37,550 nt of DNA, taken from NCBI GenBank assembly GCA_016188975.1, contig JACPGQ010000068.1:1-37550 (forward strand). The letters run 5' to 3'. Both the position numbers and the translations under genes were made by a program. Shown one piece after another: positions 29,982 through 37,550 of this stretch; positions within the stretch are counted from its first letter, which is position 1, and the number at the start of each line of letters is the position of its first letter. This DNA is from Candidatus Levyibacteriota bacterium. Its GTDB lineage: Bacteria; Patescibacteriota; Microgenomatia; Levybacterales; UBA12049. The notes below the pieces were generated by a model, which did no database searches, was not told where the DNA came from, and saw only the letters and a list, made by a program, of their open reading frames with translations.

Positions 29982-31524
29982 AATATATTTACTTCTCTTC
30001 CTAGGGTTTCCTGCCATTTTCCTTCTCGTACTTCTGTTTTGGGAAAGTGCCCTTCCATACGTAGGGTATAATGCGTGGAATTTTAATACATACGCCCTCA
30101 TCGCCCACAATTACAATAGTCTTGGCTTCTTTGAGACACATTTTGTTCCTATTATTTCTGTTGCCAAGACACTTCCAGGGCAACCAGAATACTATCTCAA
30201 CCATCCTCCGCTTCTTTCCGTGCTTATAGGACTCGTCTTTCGGGTATTTGGAGAGTCTTTCTTTACAGGAAGGTTGGTTAACATTGTTGCCTCGTTTTTT
30301 TCGACGCTCATACTGTTTGGTATTGCACGGCAGATAAGAGGGAAGACATACGCCACCATTGTTTTGTTTGTGTCTTCATTGCTTCCTGCAACCAGCATTT
30401 TCGGACGGATGATCGGACAAGAATCTCTGCTATTGCTGTTTGCACTCCTGTCATTCTACTCAGTATTACTGTTTGAGAAATCAAGGGATATTAAGTGGGT
30501 GTGGCTTGCGGCAGTTTCACTAATATTGGGGGCACTGACTGACTGGGCTAGTGTCTACTTTTCGTTTGCGCTAGCATACTATCTCATACAGTGGCGTGAG
30601 AAACGATTTGCGTTGCTGTTTATTTCGGTGAGTATATTTGCGTCCCTTGCGTATATACTCTTTATTCAATTCATTACTCAAGACATCAGTTTTCTCTTCG
30701 CAGGTTTTCTCAATAGAAGCGCTGGTGCAGTAACGCAAAGTAGTAACTGGGTACTCACATGGGCACTTGCAATACTGACAAGGTTTTTTCTCTATTTTAA
30801 TCCAATTTTTCTTATCCTTTCTGTATATTTCCTATTGAATCGTAAAAGATTTGCTTCAAGAGATGTTGTTACTATTGCACTTTGTTTTTTGTTCTTTGGA
30901 TTGGCTCATATCATTCTCTACACGGAAGGATCGTTTGGCCATCCTTACTGGACGTACTATCTGCTGCCTTTCGTAGTCTTTGCTTCAAGTGCTGTCATAA
31001 AGCGTTTGCTTCCAAAGCATAAAACAATTATTGCGTTAGGATTGGTTTTTTCCCTGTGTTACGCTGTGGGGTTAGTCTACTGGAAAACCAAGGAAGTAGA
31101 AGGAAACGTCTTTCGATATGAACTCGCATCAGTTGCCTCGTCGTATTTCTCTGCGTACCAAACTATTGGAGTCAATAGAAATGGCGTCATTGATCCAGAT
31201 ATTTTTCAGTATTCTTTTCATCTCCCGACGCAAATTCTTGAGGTAAACCAGGATGTTTTCCAAATCAAAGACACAGCCGGTTTTGTTTTTTCTTGTTTTT
31301 CTCCATGCAATGACGATGATTCGCAGATTAAGCATTTACGAGAGCAGTATGGAGGACTCAAATTAGTTGGGGGGGGCGTTGAGATGTGGATATTTAAGGA
31401 GAATGCTGATGGACGGCTGACAGGTTTGAAAGAGATTCCTGTATCTCTCCCGAAAGAATCTAACTCTCTTTTTGCAAAAGCCTACAGAGTGTTAATGACA
31501 TATGTGAAAGTACCGCAATTATGA
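29959..31524 (+). CDS. GT39/ArnT-like GT-C glycosyltransferase
   Basis: This 521-residue protein has about 11 membrane helices and a C-terminal soluble domain from about residue 385. EYYLNHPPLLSVLIGLVFRVFG (NHPPL at 81-85) is the hallmark re-entry loop of the PMT/ArnT group. The usual acidic pair after the first helix is not obvious: the position reads GYNAWNFNTYALIAHN, with Asn38 and Asn41. It would transfer a polyprenyl-phosphate sugar at the outer membrane face if active. A G8 tract (31369-31376, near residue 471) lies in the soluble domain. The stop is coupled by ATGA to a 36-codon gene. Confidence 0.8.
   Translation: MKLLTNHKIYLLLFLGFPAIFLLVLLFWESALPYVGYNAWNFNTYALIAHNYNSLGFFETHFVPIISVAKTLPGQPEYYLNHPPLLSVLIGLVFRVFGESFFTGRLVNIVASFFSTLILFGIARQIRGKTYATIVLFVSSLLPATSIFGRMIGQESLLLLFALLSFYSVLLFEKSRDIKWVWLAAVSLILGALTDWASVYFSFALAYYLIQWREKRFALLFISVSIFASLAYILFIQFITQDISFLFAGFLNRSAGAVTQSSNWVLTWALAILTRFFLYFNPIFLILSVYFLLNRKRFASRDVVTIALCFLFFGLAHIILYTEGSFGHPYWTYYLLPFVVFASSAVIKRLLPKHKTIIALGLVFSLCYAVGLVYWKTKEVEGNVFRYELASVASSYFSAYQTIGVNRNGVIDPDIFQYSFHLPTQILEVNQDVFQIKDTAGFVFSCFSPCNDDDSQIKHLREQYGGLKLVGGGVEMWIFKENADGRLTGLKEIPVSLPKESNSLFAKAYRVLMTYVKVPQL
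31369..31376 (+). repeat. G8 homopolymer tract inside the GT39-like gene
   Basis: Eight consecutive G bases fall near codon 471 of 521, encoding part of LVGGGVEMW. It is the second G8 run in the window and again lies in the soluble C-terminal part of a membrane glycan gene. A one-base slip would change the last 50 residues and the coupling to the next gene. Confidence 0.7.
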
Positions 31525-31631
31525 GAAGGAAGAAGCTTATCAGGTTACTATTTGTTTTGTGGATTATAGTTATATTCATCGTATATATTATGCACTTGTT
31601 CTGCAGGGTAGAAATATGTATTTCGTTGTAG
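31521..31631 (+). CDS. 36-residue single-pass membrane peptide
   Basis: This gene is easily missed for its size. The ATG at 31521 overlaps the stop of the preceding GT-C gene (ATGA), and its TAG (31629-31631) is one base before the ATG of the next GT-C gene. It begins MRRKKLIRLLF, positive inside, and continues with a hydrophobic helix (about residues 6-27, including LWIIVIFIVYIMHLF) and a short tail with two cysteines (LFCRVEICISL). Position and coupling argue for real translation. It could be a small partner of the flanking membrane enzymes, or only a relay that keeps ribosomes on the mRNA. I know no family for it. Confidence 0.5.
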   Translation: MRRKKLIRLLFVLWIIVIFIVYIMHLFCRVEICISL

Positions 31632-31632
31632 T

Positions 31633-33375
31633 ATGGATAAGAAGTTGATTTATCTTTTTGCTGGAATAATCTATTTTCTCGCAGCAGTCTACATTACATA
31701 TCCTCTCATCTTGCATCTTGGATCAATTGCAACAAGTTTACGGGACGAATTACTAATTTCGTGGATTCAGGTTACTGTTGTAGAAAATCTTTTTGCAAAT
31801 CCGCTTCAACTTTTCTCAGGAAATATATTTTATCCATACACAAATGTTCTTGCATATTCGGATCTCCATCTGACCTCAGCCTTGCTTTCTTTCGTGCCTG
31901 CATTTCTTACGGGTCAGGCTATCACTGCAATAAATATGACATTTTTTTCATCACTTGTACTGCTCGGTTTTGCTGCATTCATACTCAGTTACCATCTGAC
32001 AAGGAATTTTTCTCTATCGATCCTTTCAGGCCTTCTCATTCAATTTTCCCCCGCAACACTTGACAAGAATGTCCATGTGCAAATTCTTGCAATCGAATGG
32101 GTTCTCTTTTCAATTCTTTTCTTTCTTTTGTCACTGCAAAAAAAATCGTTTAGTTATTTTTTACTTTCGTTACTTTTTTTTCTTCTCCAAACGTTGAATA
32201 GTTTTCTCCCTGGTTACTTTATAGTCGTTTCTTATATTGTTATCGCCAGTATTTTTGTAATGGAGAGAAGGAAAAAGGTGAGCTATTACTTTCAAAGAAA
32301 GCACGTGGTCGCGTTTTTTCTATCTTTGTGCATTATTGGACTTGTTGCATTTCCTTACTACAAGGTATCCAGACAATTTTCGTATGTTCGTGATATCCGA
32401 GAAGTCGTTCATCTAAGCCTGCAACCAGAAGACCTCTTGTACCCAAACGACCTCACTAGGTTACAACCGTTATTACTTTTCCTCTCAAATCAGACAGTCG
32501 AGACCCAGGAAGCATCGTTTAAGGTCGGGTATATCGGCCTGGTGTTCTCACTTCTCTCAGTTATTACTTTTTGGTATGTTTTGAAACACATCAAAAAAGT
32601 CCCCGCTGAACTCCTGGCGCTTTTCATCATTGCGATTATCGGACTTGTATTAAGCTTTGGCCCAGCGCTCCATTTGGGACGAAAAACGGTACATTGGCCA
32701 TCATTGATTCCGCTTCCCTACGCAATTCTGTACTACGTAGTTCCAGGATTTCAAGGAATTCGTTCTGCATACCGGTGGGAGATGTTGTTTGTGCTTTGTA
32801 TGTCAGTAAGCAGTATCATGGTTCTCCAAAAACTTTTGAAAAGGTTACAGAAGAATATGCAACTGATTATTCCGCTTTTGCTTTCTGTTTTCGTGATTGC
32901 GGAGTTTAACTATCCAATTCAGTTCGTCAGTGTGCCTCAAGTCTCATCATTTCCTCCAGTATATTCTTACATTCGAAGCCTTCCTTCAGAAGCAACGATA
33001 GTCGAAATGCCAATTTATAATTGGAATATGGCGCCATATTCAACAAGAGAACTGGAAAGAGTCTATTTTTCAACATATCACGGAAAGAAGATGCTCAACG
33101 GGGCAAGTGGATTTTCTCCGCCTCCGTGGCAAGAAGATGTGACAGAACTTCTGCGTACGTTCCCGTCACGCAAGAGTATCGTGAGGCTGAAAAGGTTGGA
33201 AATTAGGTACATCGTTTTACATGCAGCGGAATATGACAGACTCAACAAAGACAAGTTCATGGTTTCTGGTACGAATATTCGCAGTGGAAACAGTATACTT
33301 GACTCCTTGCAGCAGGAACGTGCAGTAAAAAGAATGAACAGATTTGGTGACGACTACATCTTTAAAATACTATGA
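31633..33375 (+). CDS. GT-C-like membrane glycosyltransferase
   Basis: This 580-residue protein has about 11-12 membrane helices and a soluble C-terminal domain (about residues 430-580). The first loop holds ATSLRDELLISWIQVTVVENL with Asp38 and Glu39, followed by GNIFYPYTNVLAYSDLHLTSALL, a pattern shared with many uncharacterised GT-C membrane proteins of glycan clusters. GFQGIRSAYRWEMLF late in the membrane part is also shared by that group. The soluble domain carries EATIVEMPIYNWN and IRYIVLHAAEYDR. Donor and acceptor are unknown. The ATG follows the 36-codon gene by one base and the end couples to the next gene by ATGA. Confidence 0.77.
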   Translation: MDKKLIYLFAGIIYFLAAVYITYPLILHLGSIATSLRDELLISWIQVTVVENLFANPLQLFSGNIFYPYTNVLAYSDLHLTSALLSFVPAFLTGQAITAINMTFFSSLVLLGFAAFILSYHLTRNFSLSILSGLLIQFSPATLDKNVHVQILAIEWVLFSILFFLLSLQKKSFSYFLLSLLFFLLQTLNSFLPGYFIVVSYIVIASIFVMERRKKVSYYFQRKHVVAFFLSLCIIGLVAFPYYKVSRQFSYVRDIREVVHLSLQPEDLLYPNDLTRLQPLLLFLSNQTVETQEASFKVGYIGLVFSLLSVITFWYVLKHIKKVPAELLALFIIAIIGLVLSFGPALHLGRKTVHWPSLIPLPYAILYYVVPGFQGIRSAYRWEMLFVLCMSVSSIMVLQKLLKRLQKNMQLIIPLLLSVFVIAEFNYPIQFVSVPQVSSFPPVYSYIRSLPSEATIVEMPIYNWNMAPYSTRELERVYFSTYHGKKMLNGASGFSPPPWQEDVTELLRTFPSRKSIVRLKRLEIRYIVLHAAEYDRLNKDKFMVSGTNIRSGNSILDSLQQERAVKRMNRFGDDYIFKIL

Positions 33376-34976
33376 TACTTTTTGGATTACTGGTGGGAAT
33401 ATATGCAAATGCTCTTTTTTTTCTCGGGTTAGTAGGCTTGCTTTCAGAAGGTTTAGTAAAGCTGACGTCTTTATTTTTTTTAGCAGTTATTCTTGTGAGA
33501 TATTTTTCTCATATTCTTTCAGTGTTACAAAGGATACAACACATTATTGCGAACCGGCATTTTCCATCGTCACTCTTCTTAATTCTTCTGTTGCTTCTCA
33601 GTGCAGTAAATCTTGTTGCCGCATTTGGACCGGAATTATCTTTTGATGCATTGTGGTATCACCTAACCCTCCCTAAAATGTACCTTTCCACTCACAGTAT
33701 TCGATTCATTCCAGGTGGGCTCCTTTACTATTCAGCCATGCCACAGCTTGCAGAGATGGTATATATGGGAGCACTTTCGTTTGGTTCGGAAATCTATGCT
33801 AAGCTAATTCATTTTTTGTTTGGCGTTCTCACAGTTCTACTCATATATAAAACAGCAAGACTTTTTGTATCTCAGAAGTTATCTCTCTTTGCGAGCCTAG
33901 TCTTTTATGCAAATTTAGTTATTGCATGGGAATCAACTACCGCTTATGTAGATCTGGTACGTGTGTTTTTCGAGACTGGAAGTATCTATTTATTTTTGCT
34001 TTTTCTCAATAAAAAAAAGAAAACGATTCTCTGTTTATCAGCAGTATTTATTGGACTTGCAACAAGCGTAAAGATCTTAGCTTTTGGATCGTTGTTTGTC
34101 TTGCTGTGTGCAATGCTATATACAAAGCTTCATGCTCGCAGTTTTCCTCAGCTACAGTGGAGAGACTTTTTGCTCGTATCAATAGCATCATTGTTTATCC
34201 CTCTTCCATGGCTTCTCTTTTCTTTTACTCATACTGGCAATCCCCTCTATCCTTTTTTTACTCCTCTGTATCCTACATCGCTCCCAATATTTTCAATCTC
34301 TAATCTTATGGATTCTGTCGCAATTTTTTTCGTTTCCCCAGACCCCTTATCTCCTATCTATATAATTTGTCTTCCATTGGTACTACTCGTTTTTAAGAAA
34401 TTGTCTTCATCTGAGAGGATTCTTTTTCTCCTTGGTGGTGTAGCGCTTTTTGTTTGGTTTTTGACTCCGAAGAGTGGAGGAGGGAGATTTATTATCGCAT
34501 ATTTGCCTTTATTTTCTGCTATTGTTGCCGTGATCCTTGGGAAATTAGAATTAACAAAGCAAGTATATCTTTATCGATCGATTGTATTCGCTACCGTTTT
34601 TATTATGGGTATTTCAATTGTGTATCGTGGTATTGCAAACAGTAAATATATTCCAGTTATTGTAGGTATTCAGTCGAAAGAGCAGTTTTTGAGAAATAAT
34701 CTTAACTTTGCGTTTGGTGATTTTTACGACACCGATGGATTCTTTTCCAAAAACATAAAGAGAGATGACGTCGTACTTCTCATCGGCTTCCATAATCTTT
34801 ATTACGTTGATTTTCAGTTCATAGATCAGAGTTGGGTGAGACGAGGGGATAAATTTAATTATGTAGCTGTGCAGCATGCTTCCTTACCTGAGAGATTTTC
34901 TACCATGGAAAAAATATATGAAAATAAGCTGACCGGCGTATCCGTCTATAATGGAAGAGGGCTATGGGAATACTAA
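33372..34976 (+). CDS. GT-C-like membrane glycosyltransferase
   Basis: This 534-residue protein has about 11-12 membrane helices. Three come before the acidic loop GPELSFDALWYHLTLPKMYL (Asp92, His97), then FIPGGLLYYSAMPQLAEMVYMGAL. This D-x4-H-x3-P-K loop is common in GT-C enzymes of uncertain family. A soluble C-terminal domain (from about residue 430) has DVVLLIGFHNLYYVDFQFIDQSW, resembling the ends of its neighbours and the detached domain at 27449. Donor and acceptor are unknown. It starts by ATGA on the previous stop and overlaps the GT87 gene by 13 bases. Confidence 0.77.
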   Translation: MILFGLLVGIYANALFFLGLVGLLSEGLVKLTSLFFLAVILVRYFSHILSVLQRIQHIIANRHFPSSLFLILLLLLSAVNLVAAFGPELSFDALWYHLTLPKMYLSTHSIRFIPGGLLYYSAMPQLAEMVYMGALSFGSEIYAKLIHFLFGVLTVLLIYKTARLFVSQKLSLFASLVFYANLVIAWESTTAYVDLVRVFFETGSIYLFLLFLNKKKKTILCLSAVFIGLATSVKILAFGSLFVLLCAMLYTKLHARSFPQLQWRDFLLVSIASLFIPLPWLLFSFTHTGNPLYPFFTPLYPTSLPIFSISNLMDSVAIFFVSPDPLSPIYIICLPLVLLVFKKLSSSERILFLLGGVALFVWFLTPKSGGGRFIIAYLPLFSAIVAVILGKLELTKQVYLYRSIVFATVFIMGISIVYRGIANSKYIPVIVGIQSKEQFLRNNLNFAFGDFYDTDGFFSKNIKRDDVVLLIGFHNLYYVDFQFIDQSWVRRGDKFNYVAVQHASLPERFSTMEKIYENKLTGVSVYNGRGLWEY

Positions 34977-36124
34977 GGAAGACTGTCATTATTTCGGCTT
35001 TTTTTATCAGTACAGTTATACTCTTGCGAACTTTTTTTCTCGGAACGTATCCGGATTTTACCGTCTACTTCGCAGGATCAGAAGCTTTTTTACAAGGTAA
35101 AAATCCTTACAATACAAGTCCGGGAGCATTTGCAAATTACGTGTATCCTCCGTTCGTTTTGCTTATTTTCCTGCCCTTTATCTTTGTACCAGTACCATTT
35201 GCAGCACAGGTTTTTTTGAGCATATCGATCATGAGCTTGCCTTTTGGAATTTATTTTTGCCTAAAGGCGCTTGGAAAACTGTCGGTTTATTCATATGCAT
35301 TTACCCTTCTTCTCAGCGCTCTCGCGTTTCCGACGAAGTTTACTCTCGGTATGGGACAAGTAAATCTTGTTATTTTTTTTCTCATCTCAGTTGTTTTTTA
35401 TCTGCTTCATAAGAACAAAAGATATACTGTCGGATTTTTTCTGGGTTTAGCATACGCTATTAAGTTATTTCCCATAGCGCTACTCTATTATTTTCTGTTA
35501 CAAAAGAAGTGGATAACTGTGATTTTATCTATTGGGGTTTTTATTATTTTTTACGTCGTCAGTGTTCTTTTCAGTGGAGTTGATATACAAAAAACATATT
35601 TTGAAAACGTGTTGCCAGGAATAAGTACATCGTACCAAAAAGATTATTATAATCAGGCGCTCTCCGGTTTTTTTGCAAGACTTCCAATTGAAAAAACAAC
35701 GGGGATGTTTCTTAAAAACATCACAAGTATCCTTTTTATTGTTCTTTCACTTATCCTCCTTTTCTGGTCAAGAAAAAAGAAGAACCTTGAGAATATATCT
35801 TTTTCCTTTATCATAACGCTCAGCTTGATCGTGAATCCGTTCTCCTGGCAGCACCATTTTGTGTGGCTTATTTTGCCGTTTATCGTGACATTTTATAAGT
35901 TCGTTCCAACAAGCTTGTCATTGCGAGGACCCCTCACCACCAAGGTGAGGGGGACGCGGCAATCTCATATAAATAACTATATTCTTCTAAGTTCCTCGTA
36001 TTTGTTGGTGGCTATAAACTTTCCAAATCCACAGAGTCTACCAGTTCTTTTCCAGTCACACGTATTATTTGGTACTATTCTTTTATGGTTCTTGCAGGCA
36101 AAACTGCTTCTAGGAAACAAATAA
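34964..36124 (+). CDS. GT87-family (DUF2029) polyprenol-phosphate-sugar transferase
   Basis: This 386-residue protein has about 10 membrane helices. GTYPDFTVYFAGSEAFLQGKN (Asp31), NPYN and ANYVYPPFVLLIFLPF near the N-terminus, and YYNQALSGFFARL further on, are family signatures of GT87, whose known members are mycobacterial polyprenyl-phosphate-mannose transferases. It would act on the outer membrane face. Residues 318-335 (LSLRGPLTTKVRGTRQSH) are encoded by a 54-base palindromic repeat inserted in frame in a loop between the last two or three helices. Apart from that insert the protein is of normal length. The start overlaps the previous gene by 13 bases. Confidence 0.86.
   Translation: MGILRKTVIISAFFISTVILLRTFFLGTYPDFTVYFAGSEAFLQGKNPYNTSPGAFANYVYPPFVLLIFLPFIFVPVPFAAQVFLSISIMSLPFGIYFCLKALGKLSVYSYAFTLLLSALAFPTKFTLGMGQVNLVIFFLISVVFYLLHKNKRYTVGFFLGLAYAIKLFPIALLYYFLLQKKWITVILSIGVFIIFYVVSVLFSGVDIQKTYFENVLPGISTSYQKDYYNQALSGFFARLPIEKTTGMFLKNITSILFIVLSLILLFWSRKKKNLENISFSFIITLSLIVNPFSWQHHFVWLILPFIVTFYKFVPTSLSLRGPLTTKVRGTRQSHINNYILLSSSYLLVAINFPNPQSLPVLFQSHVLFGTILLWFLQAKLLLGNK
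35915..35968. repeat. Palindromic repeat inserted in frame in the GT87 gene
   Basis: The 54 bases have outer arms TCATTGCGAGG and GCGGCAATCTCA and an inner perfect 9-base-pair stem, CCCCTCACC (35930-35938) with GGTGAGGGG (35944-35952), around an ACCAA loop. ATTGC (35920-35924) and GCAAT (35959-35963) extend the pairing. The outer arms match a widespread bacterial palindromic repeat often seen as TCATTGCGAG...GCAATCTC in many genomes, including CPR. The length is a multiple of three and adds 18 residues without a stop. Confidence 0.85.
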
Positions 36125-36128
36125 CGTT

Positions 36129-37331
36129 ATGGTAAGTTATTTATTTTTTGCACTGATATTTTTATCATTTGTTTTCGGACAATTTGCCAGATTGCCGTTA
36201 TCGAATGGAGTGTATCTGACGCTTATAGATGTTACTGTTGTGACATTTTCGTTGTTCTTCACCGTTTCGTATCTCATACAAAAGAAAGGAAAGTTCGTAA
36301 AATCCCCCCTTTTTGTACCGTGGCTTTTATTCTGTGTCGCTGCTGTTATTTCACTTCTTGCTAATAGTCTCGTTCTGAGGACATCAGAGATTGCTGTTGC
36401 AAGTCTCTACTTGTTGCGTTTTTGTGCTTATACACTTCCGCTTTTTTTTCTACCCTTTTTTTCAAAAAATCAGAAGCTATGGCTTGTTCGAGTACTCATT
36501 GTGAGTGTTTTGGTTACTGTCGGTGTCGGCTTTGTGCAATTCGTCTACTATCCTAATTTGCGGAACCTTTTTTACTTGGGGTGGGATGATCATCTGTACA
36601 GGCTATTTTCTGTCTTTCTTGACCCAAATTTCGCGAGTGTATTATTTTCGTGTCTCTTTATCGTCTTAGTAGGACTCACGGTTGAGTTTATAAGAATTGG
36701 TAGGATGAAGGCCGTTGGTTTGGCAGGGTTAAGCGTGCTTACAGCTCTCGCAGTATTCTTGACATACTCCAGAACTGGAATGATTGCGCTTGTGATCGGA
36801 ACGATTGTCCTTTTTTTTCTGAAGGGCTATAAGAGGTTGCTGCTAGTTTGTCTTGGAGTTTTTGTGCTCTTTCTTGCATTTACCGCTGATCTAAAGGTAG
36901 AAGGGCTAAATCCATTTCGCACTGCTTCCTCTGTCGCAAGAATTGAATCAATAAAAATTGCATTCGGAATTTTTGAGAAAAATCCCATCTTTGGCGTCGG
37001 GTTTAATGCATACCGCTATGCCCAGCACCGGTACGGTTTCAGGCTAGATGGCGTGTGGGAGACGAGTCATGCAGATGCGGGGACAGACAATAGTTTTCTT
37101 TTTGTTCTTGCGACGACGGGAATAGTAGGATTTAGTGCATATCTTTATTTTTGGTACGTGTTGCTCAGCAGAACATACGCTACCATAAAACAGGAAAAGA
37201 GTGGGTTACCTGTAATCGTTTTCGCAACACTCATTGCCGTCTTAGTAAGCTCACTATTTCTGAATACACTTTTCTATCCGTTTATACTGATTTGGATAGT
37301 AAGTCTCTTTGGTGTCATGGAGCGTAAGTAA
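36129..37331 (+). CDS. O-antigen ligase/polymerase-like membrane protein (Wzy_C/WaaL family)
   Basis: This 400-residue protein has about 11-12 membrane helices. FLDPNFASVLF, then FLTYSRTGMIALVIG (Arg215), a loop with Arg271, and GVGFNAYRYAQHRYG followed by WETSHADAGTDNSFLFVLATTG (His314) are the conserved features of the Wzy_C superfamily, where an arginine and a histidine of the large outer loop are needed for transfer of lipid-linked glycan. It may ligate the glycan to a cell-surface acceptor or polymerise it; the two cannot be told apart by sequence. It closes the plus-strand run, starting 4 bases after GT87, and its 3' end overlaps a convergent gene by 17 bases. Confidence 0.88.
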   Translation: MVSYLFFALIFLSFVFGQFARLPLSNGVYLTLIDVTVVTFSLFFTVSYLIQKKGKFVKSPLFVPWLLFCVAAVISLLANSLVLRTSEIAVASLYLLRFCAYTLPLFFLPFFSKNQKLWLVRVLIVSVLVTVGVGFVQFVYYPNLRNLFYLGWDDHLYRLFSVFLDPNFASVLFSCLFIVLVGLTVEFIRIGRMKAVGLAGLSVLTALAVFLTYSRTGMIALVIGTIVLFFLKGYKRLLLVCLGVFVLFLAFTADLKVEGLNPFRTASSVARIESIKIAFGIFEKNPIFGVGFNAYRYAQHRYGFRLDGVWETSHADAGTDNSFLFVLATTGIVGFSAYLYFWYVLLSRTYATIKQEKSGLPVIVFATLIAVLVSSLFLNTLFYPFILIWIVSLFGVMERK

Positions 37332-37550
37332 CCTTGAGGGATTTTTCTGTCTTGTTGTTCGCTTCATCTGTAGAGACGATTTTTATCTGGTTTTCGCCGT
37401 CTTGAAGAGTAAGGCGATAGCGAAACATTCCATCTGGCTGCATAACTGCCCAGAAGCCATTGACCGTTACTTTTGCATCGTCCGTTGTTTTTCCTGACAC
37501 GGTAATTGTTCTGTTGTCCCCTCCATTAAAGCTTTGCCCGTCAGCAGGGG
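37315..37550 (-). CDS. Partial gene: C-terminal glucodextranase-B/Ig-like domain (start lies beyond the window)
   Basis: The frame is open from the right edge and ends at TGA (37317-37315). About 77 residues are visible: PADGQSFNGGDNRTITVSGK, then KVTVNGFWAVMQPDG, FRYRLTLQDGENQIKIVSTD and EANNKTEKSLKVTYAP. This is one beta-sandwich repeat of the glucodextranase domain B type (Ig-like), with the ITVSGKT...VTVNG...DG.F...L.L..GEN.I pattern. In CPR such domains often end cell-surface proteins or RodZ-like helix-turn-helix membrane proteins; which of these applies cannot be seen. A GTG at 37500 is only an internal codon, since the domain begins upstream of it. Confidence 0.8.
   Translation of the reverse strand, partial: PADGQSFNGGDNRTITVSGKTTDDAKVTVNGFWAVMQPDGMFRYRLTLQDGENQIKIVSTDEANNKTEKSLKVTYAP

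Noticed and set aside
35915-35968. CRISPR repeat or rho-independent terminator
   Set aside because: There is only one full copy and no spacer array. The hairpin has no T tract and lies within a continuous coding frame.
1-37550. Alternative genetic code (TGA as glycine, as in Gracilibacteria and Absconditabacteria)
   Set aside because: Many conserved genes end at TGA exactly where the family ends, often within ATGA couplings, and no TGA interrupts a conserved domain apart from the broken flippase.
1-37550. Defence system, prophage, transposon or integron
   Set aside because: No nuclease, restriction-methylase, integrase, transposase, phage or toxin-antitoxin motif was recognised on either strand.

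Overview
The window reads as a dense, fairly AT-rich bacterial chromosome segment devoted mainly to building surface glycans. Intergenic gaps are tiny, many junctions are 4-base ATGA overlaps, Shine-Dalgarno sites are often absent, and TGA is an ordinary stop in many genes. With the extreme number of GT-C membrane glycosyltransferases, this resembles Candidate Phyla Radiation (Patescibacteria) genomes, most likely Microgenomates-like. That placement is inference from style; no rRNA is present to prove it.

Layout. (1) 1-1996 is housekeeping: ribosomal protein bL27 (rpmA), a ParB-family protein overlapping it, a convergent signal peptidase I (lepB), and tRNA-Val(CAC). (2) 2034-6789 holds a GT4 glycosyltransferase and a WbpD/WlbB-like acetyltransferase on the plus strand, then on the minus strand a large GT-C-like membrane protein, a SAM methyltransferase and a polyprenyl-phosphate-sugar-synthase-like GT2. 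(3) 6839-17913 is a plus-strand run: GT2, a DegT-fold enzyme with His in place of the PLP lysine, a broken Wzx-type flippase, GT4, a GT2::GT-C fusion, a YfhO-family protein and another GT-C protein. (4) 17910-25895 is the sugar-nucleotide section: a TylCIII/NovU-type C-methyltransferase, an SDR epimerase/dehydratase, a UDP-sugar 6-dehydrogenase, and a minus-strand operon of methyltransferase, GT2, sugar N-formyltransferase, DegT aminotransferase (lysine intact) and GT2. (5) 25926-37331 is one tightly coupled run of GT-C membrane proteins, a WaaE-like GT2, a detached soluble domain, a 36-residue membrane peptide, a GT87 protein carrying an in-frame palindromic repeat, and an O-antigen ligase/polymerase. 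(6) The right edge holds the 3' end of a minus-strand gene with a glucodextranase-B/Ig-like domain.

How it could work together (inference). Cytoplasmic enzymes make modified nucleotide sugars (uronic, N-acetyl, N-formyl, C-methyl and possibly deoxy sugars). GT4 and GT2 enzymes build lipid-linked glycans, and DPM-like GT2s load polyprenyl phosphate with single sugars. The GT-C proteins then use those lipid-linked sugars on the outer face of the membrane, and the ligase transfers or polymerises the product. The only flippase is disrupted.

Most worth a second look: apparent leaderless promoters that reposition the lepB start; the Lys-to-His DegT enzyme; the broken flippase; two G8 tracts inside glycan genes (possible phase variation); a palindromic repeat inserted in frame in GT87; and an unlisted 36-residue gene coupled on both sides. 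No CRISPR array, transposase, integrase, rRNA or recognisable defence system was seen, and no gene-free stretch exceeds 300 bases.
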